Position numbers and translations under genes: made by a program
Notes under the pieces: model-generated
What the model was told of the DNA's origin: nothing
What the model saw: the letters and a program-made list of their open reading frames with translations, nothing else
Database searches by the model: none
Part shown: in pieces, positions 57,028 to 64,000 of the stretch
Layout of the letters: each line of letters begins with the position of its first letter
Numbering within the stretch: position 1 is the first letter of the stretch
Assembly (NCBI RefSeq): GCF_014648095.1
Contig: NZ_BMQL01000001.1
Span: forward strand, 310,001 to 374,000
Origin: Deinococcus ruber
Lineage (GTDB): Bacteria; Deinococcota; Deinococci; Deinococcales; Deinococcaceae
Direction of reading: 5' to 3'
DNA length: 64,000 nucleotides

Positions 57028-57672
57028 TCAGTGCACAATAAAGCCGCGTACACCGTCGGCCACGTACTGAACCGCCAGCGCCCCCAGCAGTACACCCAGG
57101 ACCCGCGTGACCACATGAACCCCGGTCAGACCGATCACGCGGGCAATCTGACCGCTCAGCCGCAGCGCGAGGTAGCACAGCAGCAGCACAGAGCCGGTTA
57201 CCAGCAGCACCGTCCCCAGCAGCACCGCCGAGCCGTGCGCGTCCGAGGCCAGAATCATCATGCTGGCGAGCGTGCCAGGCCCGGCAATCAGTGGAATGGC
57301 GAGCGGAAAGACGCTGATATCGGGGCGATCTTTGGCCTCCCTCTCCTCCTCCTCAGATTCGCGGCTGCTGTTGCTGCGTGCAAAGACCATATCGAGCGCG
57401 ATCAGAAACAGCAGGACACCGCCCGCCACCCGGAAAGCGTCGAGACTGATACCCAGTTTTTCCAACAGCGCCCGCCCGAACAGCCCAAAGGCCAGCAGAA
57501 TTCCGCCCGCCACCACCGACGCCTTCAGCGACAGCGCCCGCCGCTCGGCGCTCGGCCTTCCTCCGGCCAGCCCGATGAAAATGGGGGCCAGGCCGATGGG
57601 GTCCATGACCACCAGCATGGTTACAAATGTTCTATTGGCCAACGTGAGCGCGTCCGCAACATCAAACGACAT
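57028..57672 (-). CDS. MarC-family integral membrane protein
   Basis: A 214-residue membrane protein with six hydrophobic segments. The family signatures are VVMDPIGLAPIFIGLAGG in the first loop and PLAIPLIAGPGTLASMMILASD before segment four. MarC proteins were once linked to antibiotic resistance, but their substrate is unsettled. ATG 57672 lies five bases after TACGCT, a leaderless start. A palindromic structure lies 60 bases upstream. Confidence 0.9.
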   Translation of the reverse strand: MSFDVADALTLANRTFVTMLVVMDPIGLAPIFIGLAGGRPSAERRALSLKASVVAGGILLAFGLFGRALLEKLGISLDAFRVAGGVLLFLIALDMVFARSNSSRESEEEEREAKDRPDISVFPLAIPLIAGPGTLASMMILASDAHGSAVLLGTVLLVTGSVLLLCYLALRLSGQIARVIGLTGVHVVTRVLGVLLGALAVQYVADGVRGFIVH

Positions 57673-57729
57673 GCCTCAGCGTACGCCTTCACCTGTCGGC
57701 TTTAGCGTTTCTAAATCTTTATACAGAGG

Positions 57730-57770
57730 GCTGTCACTCCATGATGCAGGCATCATCAGAAGCTGACAGC
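57730..57770. repeat. Nested inverted repeats upstream of marC
   Basis: GCTGTCA (57730-57736) pairs with TGACAGC (57764-57770), and inside it ATGATG pairs with CATCAT across CAGG. It could be a terminator for the small gene at 57874 or an operator. Confidence 0.45.
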
Positions 57771-57873
57771 TGCTCCTTTTAACGTCGCAGAGTCTCCCTG
57801 TGGATCGTCCCTACGTCAGAAGCCAGACATGACGGCAGCTGTGTTCTGTGGCCGGGTGATGTTGAGTTCCCAC

Positions 57874-58086
57874 TCACAGCGCACAGACGATCAAATCTGC
57901 CAGAGCTTCACTGGAGGCTGCCATCAGCAACAGGATGATACCGAGCATGATAAGAAGCAACCACGTTGGTATACCAAACAGGGGCGTGTCTTTGACAGAT
58001 TGTTCGTTCCGGTGCAGAAGAAATGCCAGAAGAGCCGTGAGGCCGATTCCCAGGAAGACAATTCCCAGGACGGTTAAGGGTTGCAT
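57874..58086 (-). CDS. Small two-helix membrane protein
   Basis: A 70-residue protein with two clear membrane helices (about residues 5-24 and 40-58) joined by a short polar loop (HRNEQSVKDTPLFGIP). TATCAT lies nine bases before ATG 58086, so it may be nearly leaderless. The 246 bases upstream to the next gene are AT-rich with no further signal. Function unknown. Confidence 0.6.
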   Translation of the reverse strand: MQPLTVLGIVFLGIGLTALLAFLLHRNEQSVKDTPLFGIPTWLLLIMLGIILLLMAASSEALADLIVCAL

Positions 58087-58332
58087 GTGTCGCCAATGAT
58101 AGATAAGAGGCGTTAAAGAAACGTAACAACGCAGACGAAAATCTGGAAGCGTTTTATAGTGGCATTAAAATGAATCTAGGTTTATGCGGCTGTTTTACAG
58201 ATCGTCTAGTTATATATATTTTAACTGTCTACAACCAAGAAAGTAAACCAAGTAGTCATCTATAGACAACAAGAACAGAAAAATATCTTCTGTCTTTTGG
58301 CATCTCTATTCTATCCACCAGTGAAGGCGAAA

Positions 58333-58530
58333 TCAGAGCGAAATAAATACTTTGAGAACTTCAAGGCCAAGACCAAACACCAGCAGTGAAACGATCAGAA
58401 CAGCCAGTGTGAACATATACGGATGATCGGCAATCGGATCATGCATTCGGACGGCTATAAAGTCCACGGCCCGACTCAGCCGCAGTGCAGTGCTGGTCAT
58501 CTCTGCTGTGTCTGTACGCCGTTCGGTCAT
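58333..58530 (-). CDS. Small membrane protein
   Basis: A 65-residue protein with one C-terminal membrane helix (YMFTLAVLIVSLLVFGLGL) after a charged N-terminal half (TERRTDTAEMTSTALRLSRAVDF). TAGGCT lies five bases before ATG 58530 and falls in the end of the upstream gene, whose stop is four bases away; the two are probably read together with an additional internal start. Function unknown. Confidence 0.65.
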   Translation of the reverse strand: MTERRTDTAEMTSTALRLSRAVDFIAVRMHDPIADHPYMFTLAVLIVSLLVFGLGLEVLKVFISL

Positions 58531-58533
58531 ACT

Positions 58534-58839
58534 TCAGCCTACTGTGCCAAGTTGACGCAAATGCCGACTTATCCTGTGCAACCGTTCATATAAGGGAGCG
58601 GAAGGTTGAGCATCAGTAATGCCCTGCACTTCAACGTCTATCTTCCAGGGGCCTAACTGCCGCACCAGGTCACGTGCAAACGCCGCAGCCGATACGCGGT
58701 GATAAGCCCAGACAGGAAACGTCACCCTGACGAGTACACTCGCTTCCGACCAGCACGTCTGATACCTGACGATCAATCCGTCGCGGATTGCCGACGCCAG
58801 AACATATTCAAGTACATCGGAAGCCGATCCAGACTCCAT
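58534..58839 (-). CDS. Hypothetical protein
   Basis: A 101-residue cytoplasmic protein with no recognised domain. ATG 58839 has a strong Shine-Dalgarno (AGGAGGAAGAG). It starts MESGSASDVLEYVLASAIRD and contains a strand-rich centre (ASVLVRVTFPVWAYHRV) and an Arg-rich end (ERLHRISRHLRQLG). Followed four bases later by the small membrane protein gene, suggesting that the two work together. Confidence 0.65.
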   Translation of the reverse strand: MESGSASDVLEYVLASAIRDGLIVRYQTCWSEASVLVRVTFPVWAYHRVSAAAFARDLVRQLGPWKIDVEVQGITDAQPSAPLYERLHRISRHLRQLGTVG

Positions 58840-59299
58840 GCTCTCTTCCTCCTGATCGGGGCAGCTATCACGCCCTCTCAGAGTCAGTCATAGCAGTCCA
58901 GATATGATCGCTTTCATACAAGCTCTTACATTTGCATTTGATAAACACAGATACCCGTCCGCGACACTTGACAGGCCCCAACGCGCCCAAGCAGGCAGTT
59001 CAGGTTGACAGCGAGCAGACAGAAGGCAATGGCAGGACGACTCAGAAATAAAGTCGGGAAAAATGAGAGCGCGGCGTTCTGCTGTGTTGACACTTGAACG
59101 ACTTAATAGCTGTACATTGAACGACTTTGCCAGGCAGAGCATCTATCAAGCAGTTCAGTTCACTGCGTGATCGGAAGACATTCCTCCTGTCTTCAAATAC
59201 GTCAGGAGCCAGTTCGACGCTGTCTATGCGTTCTGAGTATGAGAGGGGCGCCAGAGTGTACGTCAGATTGGCTTTACCATGTTTTCGTAGGCTGGCGAT
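58840..59299. other. Gene-free stretch with a direct repeat
   Basis: TTGAACGACTT occurs twice (59094-59104 and 59117-59127), 23 bases apart. Open frames on both strands lack ribosome sites or -10 elements. Nothing else is recognised until the TAGGCT before the 59300 microprotein. Confidence 0.4.
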
Positions 59300-59410
59300 A
59301 TGGCGAAGAGAAATGCTCTACGTGAATTCTGGCTGGACACACTCGATACCTGGGACCGATTTCGTGAACGTGTCGCAAAAGCCATCACCCGCCGCTTCCG
59401 CCGCCGCTGA
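59300..59410 (+). CDS. 36-residue basic microprotein
   Basis: ATG 59300 lies six bases after TAGGCT (59288-59293), the leaderless arrangement. The protein is short and strongly basic at the end (AKAITRRFRRR), with an aromatic helix before it (LREFWLDTLDTWDRFRERV). An Arg-rich helix of this kind could bind nucleic acid or membrane. It converges with argR, 41 bases apart. It shares no clear alignment with the 38513/40392 pair. Not recognised. Confidence 0.5.
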   Translation: MAKRNALREFWLDTLDTWDRFRERVAKAITRRFRRR

Positions 59411-59451
59411 CTGCGCCCGGAGTCCCTTCCACGCTGTTTACAACGGTTGAC

Positions 59452-59913
59452 TTACCCCAGCATCAATTCGTTCAGTTCTTCCATCAGGGTTTCGCCGTCC
59501 TGCACGGTACGGGCGACCACGAAAATCGTGTCCTCTCCGGCGATGGTGCCCACGATGTCATCTCGGCGCAGACGGTCGAGCAGCAGCGCCACACCGGTCG
59601 CGTGTCCATCGGCGGTGCGGATCACCAGCACGTTCTCTCCCCTGTCCACATCGGTCACGAAACTCTGAAACAGCTGCGCCAGCTCGTTCTGAACGTTATC
59701 GTGCTGCCCGACCTGTGCCAGCGAGTAGCGGTGCCGCCCCTTCCCCACCGGCAGCCGCACCAGCCGTAACTCGTTGATGTCGCGGCTGACAGTGGCCTGT
59801 GTGATATTCACACCGCTTTCGCGCAGTCGTCCGACCAGTTCGGCCTGTGTGGCAATACTCTCGGTGGAAATAATTTCCTGAATTCGCTTATGACGTTGAT
59901 CTTTGCTGAGCAT
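59452..59913 (-). CDS. argR: Arginine repressor
   Basis: A 153-residue transcription factor that senses arginine as a hexamer. The N-terminal winged helix-turn-helix runs from [15 protein letters not shown] through [28 protein letters not shown]. The C-terminal hexamer and arginine-binding part includes [19 protein letters not shown] and [22 protein letters not shown] 59913 lies six bases after TAAATA, and an ARG box covers this promoter, pointing to autoregulation. It starts 58 bases from the coaBC stop. Confidence 0.95.
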   Translation of the reverse strand: MLSKDQRHKRIQEIISTESIATQAELVGRLRESGVNITQATVSRDINELRLVRLPVGKGRHRYSLAQVGQHDNVQNELAQLFQSFVTDVDRGENVLVIRTADGHATGVALLLDRLRRDDIVGTIAGEDTIFVVARTVQDGETLMEELNELMLG

Positions 59914-59949
59914 GATGAATATTTATGCACAGTTTGAGCGAGTATGCAA
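59914..59949 (-). promoter_or_regulatory. argR promoter with overlapping ARG box
   Basis: On the minus strand TTGCAT (59949-59944), 18 bases, TAAATA (59925-59920). The 18 bases 59931-59914, TGTGCATAAATATTCATC, match the ARG box pattern TNTGNATWWWWATNCANA at every specified base except the last. Confidence 0.75.
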
Positions 59950-59971
59950 GCGAGGATTCAGACGAAAGAGG

Positions 59972-61195
59972 TCACTCGTCGGAGGACACGAGCGGGAGAG
60001 CCGCACTCAGCAGTCGCTCGCCGACCTCGCGCTTGCTCAGGCGGGGCCAGGCATCGTGCGAGCCGTCTGGACGCACCAGCGTCACCTGGTTGTCGTCGCC
60101 ACCGAACGCCGTGCCTTCCCTGGTCGGATAATTCAGCAGGATGAAATCGGCATTCTTGCGTGCTGCTTTGGCAGCCGCCCGCTCGATGCCCGCGTGTGTT
60201 TCCATCGCAAAGCCCACCAGCACCCGCCGCCCCTTGCTACGTCCCAGCTCGGCCAGAATATCGGGATTGGGCACCAGATGAACACTCACCTCGCCCGCCG
60301 TCTTTGCTTCCTTCTCGGTCTTGGCTTCGGCGGCGCGGTAATCGGCCACTGCCGCCGTCATCACGATTACGTCGGCATCGGCGGCAGCCTTCAGCACCGC
60401 GTCTCGCAGCTCCAGCGCCGTTTCAATGCGCTCCACCACCATTCCGGCGGGGTCGGGCAGATTCACAGGCCCGGTCACCAGTGTCACGGCTGCGCCCCGG
60501 TCGCGTGCCGCCTCGGCCACCGCGAAGCCCATCTTGCCGCTGCTGGGATTGGAGATAAAGCGCACCGGGTCGAGGTATTCGCGGGTCGGGCCAGCCGAGA
60601 CGACCACGCGCAGGCCGGAATAATCCTGCGGAACCGGATGCGCCAGCTTCCACGCCTGCGCCGCGATGTCTTCCGGCTCTGCCATGCGGCCCATCCCGGT
60701 TCCCTCACCGCTGGACCCGAATGCACCGGGCACTGGCCCCAGAAAGGTATGCCCGAACGCCTGGAGGCGCTGCACATTGGCCTGTACCGCCGGGTGCGTC
60801 CACATCGCCTCGTTCATGGCAGGCACCCACAGCACCGCTCCCCGCACGCTCAGCAGCGTGGCGCTCGCCAGATCGCTGGCATGTCCCAGGGCAGCGCGGG
60901 CCAGCAGATCGGCCCCTGCGCCCACCACCACGGCCACATCGGCGCGGGCGAGCTGAAGGTGCTGTGCGCCCGGCTGCGGCGCAAACCAGCTCTCATCGGT
61001 GTGCAGCACCGAATCGGCTGCGGTACTCAGGCTCAGCGGCGTGACGAACTGAAGTGCGGCAGCCGTGGCGATCACCTGCGTCAGGAAGCCTGCCTCCCGC
61101 AGACGCCGCAGCGCCGACGGAGCCTTGACAGCGGCCATACTGCCCCCCACGATCACCAGAGCGAGCGGAGATGCCTGCGAAACATCAGGAGTCAC
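59972..61195 (-). CDS. coaBC: CoaBC: phosphopantothenoylcysteine decarboxylase/synthetase
   Basis: A bifunctional coenzyme A enzyme of 407 residues. The N-terminal CoaC flavin domain has [16 protein letters not shown], the catalytic His in AQHLQLA and the PAMNEAMW motif. The substrate-clamp motif, normally G-x-x-ACG-x-x-G-x-GRM with an important Cys, reads [15 protein letters not shown], so Cys is replaced by Phe. The CoaB half has [24 protein letters not shown] and the Lys in KNADFILLN. The start is GTG 61195, six bases after TACACT (61207-61202); the extension to 61261 is not needed. It lies 34 bases after recX but has its own -10. Confidence 0.92.
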   Translation of the reverse strand: MTPDVSQASPLALVIVGGSMAAVKAPSALRRLREAGFLTQVIATAAALQFVTPLSLSTAADSVLHTDESWFAPQPGAQHLQLARADVAVVVGAGADLLARAALGHASDLASATLLSVRGAVLWVPAMNEAMWTHPAVQANVQRLQAFGHTFLGPVPGAFGSSGEGTGMGRMAEPEDIAAQAWKLAHPVPQDYSGLRVVVSAGPTREYLDPVRFISNPSSGKMGFAVAEAARDRGAAVTLVTGPVNLPDPAGMVVERIETALELRDAVLKAAADADVIVMTAAVADYRAAEAKTEKEAKTAGEVSVHLVPNPDILAELGRSKGRRVLVGFAMETHAGIERAAAKAARKNADFILLNYPTREGTAFGGDDNQVTLVRPDGSHDAWPRLSKREVGERLLSAALPLVSSDE

Positions 61196-61229
61196 GGCGA
61201 CAGTGTAGACGCTGGACACAGCCTGTGGT

Positions 61230-61790
61230 TCAGAATCCTTCTTCCTCGGTTTCCACCTCATCCGGTACTTCAGCCGCCTTCTCGCGCAGCAACCGCCAGA
61301 TCAGTGCGCCGGGATAGCCGCGCCGCATCAGGAAGGCGTGGGCGCGTTTGACCGGGTCGCCACTGCGCTGAAATGTGTCCCAGCGCCGATCCAGCAGGGT
61401 GCGGGCATCTTCCTCTTCGGCGTCCGGGTCACGCTCCGCCATCACCTGAGCGACCACCCCGGCTTCCACACCGCGCTGACGCAGCTTCTGGCGGACCCGG
61501 TGCTGTCCCACGCCGCGCCGCGCTGCCTCCGAGTGGGCGACCTGCTCGTCGCTCAGATAGCCCAGTTCCTGCACACGCGCCAGCACCGCTTCGGCAATAT
61601 CGGGCTGTTCGGTGCGGCGCAGCAGGCGTTCGCGCAGCTCGTGGCGACTGAGGGCACGCTGCCCCAGCGCCCGGAAGGCATACAGCAGCAGACGTTCGCG
61701 CTCCTGTTCGGGCGTGGCGATGCGCTCGGGCCGGGCTGCGCCGTCAGTTCTGGGCGCTCTGGCTCGGGAAGCTCGTGGACGGTCAGGCAC
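61230..61790 (-). CDS. recX: Regulatory protein RecX
   Basis: A RecA modulator of 186 residues. It contains the three-helix repeats of the family: [50 protein letters not shown], and [24 protein letters not shown], with [14 protein letters not shown] between. The start is GTG 61790, with CACAAT six bases upstream, one base off the leaderless motif; a long in-frame extension to 62021 is Arg/Pro-rich and crosses the rpsT promoter. In Deinococcus RecX restrains RecA. recA is not in this window. Confidence 0.9.
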   Translation of the reverse strand: MPDRPRASRARAPRTDGAARPERIATPEQERERLLLYAFRALGQRALSRHELRERLLRRTEQPDIAEAVLARVQELGYLSDEQVAHSEAARRGVGQHRVRQKLRQRGVEAGVVAQVMAERDPDAEEEDARTLLDRRWDTFQRSGDPVKRAHAFLMRRGYPGALIWRLLREKAAEVPDEVETEEEGF

Positions 61791-61835
61791 CTGACCATTG
61801 TGCCACCTGCCGCGCCGCCGTGTCTGGTGGCCCTC

Positions 61836-61864
61836 TTGTCTGAGTCGCCTGTAACCTGTACACT
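61836..61864 (+). promoter_or_regulatory. rpsT promoter
   Basis: TTGTCT (61836-61841), 17 bases, TACACT (61859-61864). It gives a leader of about 150 bases before rpsT. Confidence 0.75.
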
Positions 61865-61874
61865 CTGAAAGTTG

Positions 61875-62018
61875 CCCATCTTGCGGTGGGCGAGTTGGTC
61901 TGACCTCAGACCGATGCGCCGCTGGGCTGTGCCCAATGGTCGCTCGCGTTCTCGCCGGGACTCGGCAGGAACCGCCCCGACGTGCCCAACTGGCGCACGC
62001 TCCGGGAGAAGGAGAATT
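61875..62018 (+). other. Structured rpsT leader
   Basis: Two clear hairpins, GCCCAT/GTGGGC (about 61873-61890) and GGTCTG/CAGACC (about 61896-61912), then a GC-rich run to the Shine-Dalgarno GGAG. Ribosomal protein S20 represses its own translation in other bacteria, so this leader may be the target. That is inference. Confidence 0.4.
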
Positions 62019-62021
62019 CAC

Positions 62022-62309
<288 letters not shown>

Positions 62310-62318
62310 GAGCTTCAC

Positions 62319-62357
62319 GAAGCAGGAGGCCTCCCATCCGGGTTGGCCTCCTGCTTC
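62319..62357. terminator. 13-bp hairpin after rpsT
   Basis: GAAGCAGGAGGCC pairs perfectly with GGCCTCCTGCTTC. Only a short T-poor tail follows; it probably serves both rpsT and the converging gene. Confidence 0.7.
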
Positions 62358-62394
62358 ATTGATGTCCGCCGGAACCGAGCGTGTCCGAACGGAT

Positions 62395-62763
62395 CTAGCG
62401 TTTCACCGAAATATCGACGATTCCGTTGTAATTTCTGTACTCCGTGACCAGACGGTAGGTGATGAACGAGGTCTTGCCCTCCAGATCGATGGTCCAGTCT
62501 CCCTTCGGACACTGCTGCCCGGCAACCTGCGTGCCGTCCTGAGCGTACAGGCGAAACACCGCCACACCGGAAGTGGCCGAGCAGACACCCGTGACGACCA
62601 CGCCGTTGCCTGTGTTCAGAAAGCCATACGTGGTCTCTCCGTTGGCGTTCCACATGCGGGTGGGCGTCAGAGTGACCATGCCCAGGCGAATGCCGCCGAA
62701 GTGATACGTCAACCCCAACACGAGTGCCAGCAGTCCCAGAAGAATGCCCGTAAACAGTCGCAT
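62395..62763 (-). CDS. Membrane-anchored hypothetical protein
   Basis: A 122-residue protein with an N-terminal hydrophobic helix ([20 protein letters not shown]) acting as signal or anchor, then a beta-rich domain with two Cys ([19 protein letters not shown]) that could form a disulfide. No Shine-Dalgarno or leaderless -10 is convincing at ATG 62763. Not recognised; probably surface or periplasmic. Confidence 0.65.
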   Translation of the reverse strand: MRLFTGILLGLLALVLGLTYHFGGIRLGMVTLTPTRMWNANGETTYGFLNTGNGVVVTGVCSATSGVAVFRLYAQDGTQVAGQQCPKGDWTIDLEGKTSFITYRLVTEYRNYNGIVDISVKR

Positions 62764-62852
62764 GTGGAATTAATGTACTCACTCTTCATGAAGTGATGTG
62801 GTATTTCCCGTCTTTCCCGCCGCTGCTCTGCGGCAACCGTAACCTCAGCGCC

Positions 62853-62880
62853 TTGCATCCCCCGGTCAGGGTGCTAAACT
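62853..62880 (+). promoter_or_regulatory. uvrA promoter
   Basis: TTGCAT (62853-62858), 16 bases, TAAACT (62875-62880). It predicts a leader of about 160 bases. Confidence 0.7.
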
Positions 62881-62898
62881 GCCCTGTTTGGTCAAGAA

Positions 62899-62949
62899 GG
62901 ACAGCCCCATAATCTGTCCCGAGCAGATTGCTTTTTGGGCAGATTGCTT
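62899..62949 (+). repeat. Repeats in the uvrA leader
   Basis: GGACAG (62899-62904) and CTGTCC (62914-62919) form an inverted repeat. GCAGATTGCTT follows as a direct repeat (62923-62933 and 62939-62949), 16 bases apart. They may be operator or RNA structure. Confidence 0.45.
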
Positions 62950-63048
62950 CCTGAGCTGAGCATGCGGTATCCGGCCGTGGAAGGCCAGGGTGTCCCACAC
63001 GCTCTTGAACTCTTTTCTCCCAAGTTTATTCTCCTAAGGAGCTTTATT

Positions 63049-64000
<952 letters not shown>

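Noticed and set aside
59127..59450. 107-codon ORF overlapping the 59300 microprotein
   Set aside because: No start signal; low-complexity Ser/Arg composition; the leaderless 36-codon ORF is better supported.

Overview
The window is chromosomal DNA of a high-GC bacterium, and gene content and promoter style point to Deinococcus. The genes are mostly housekeeping: uvrC and uvrA (each cut by a window edge), recN, recX, ftsK, gap, pgk, tpiA, cysS, leuS, glmS, glgA, trmFO, argR, coaBC and rpsT. About 27 coding starts, on both strands, sit 5-7 bases behind a TANNNT -10 hexamer. That is the leaderless-mRNA arrangement known from Deinococcus, and I used it to set many starts. No species is claimed. 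I saw no rRNA, CRISPR array, prophage or intact insertion sequence.

Layout. 1-10 kb: uvrC (5' end missing), a DinB-fold protein, small hypotheticals, an SDR, ftsK and a secreted fasciclin protein. 10-15 kb: a phosphoesterase, cysK, cysS with a leader-peptide attenuator, an acetyltransferase and a HAD hydrolase. 15-20 kb: gap, pgk and tpiA, with an orphan LexA-type protease domain on the other strand, then an rRNA methyltransferase. 20-27 kb: a maltodextrin cluster (malE, a 12-codon upstream ORF, malF, malG, a GH13 glucanase) and an XRE/DUF2975 pair. 27-34 kb: recN, a PrcB-type lipoprotein, an RluA-like protein, a 3-oxoacid CoA-transferase pair and a crotonase. 34-38 kb: an FmdB-like protein, an HtrA-type protease, then glmS behind a glmS ribozyme.

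38-43 kb is the accessory stretch. It holds small orphan genes, two related microproteins of 40 and 46 residues, a long palindromic operator and several exported hypotheticals. 43-48 kb: two tRNA genes divergent from glgA, then leuS behind a second leader-peptide attenuator. 48-59 kb: DoxX, lipoproteins, arsB, trmFO, two members of a secreted paralogue family (one at 41 kb, one at 54 kb), an NHL propeller, a second rRNA methyltransferase, marC and small membrane proteins. 59-64 kb: a 36-residue basic microprotein, argR with an ARG box over its promoter, coaBC, recX, rpsT and the start of uvrA.

The most interesting observations concern regulation. cysS and leuS each appear to be preceded by a leaderless leader peptide and an intrinsic terminator. 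The cysS peptide has tandem Cys codons, and both leaders can form a helix that competes with the terminator. The microprotein pair with identical leaderless promoters is the best candidate for an undescribed gene family here.
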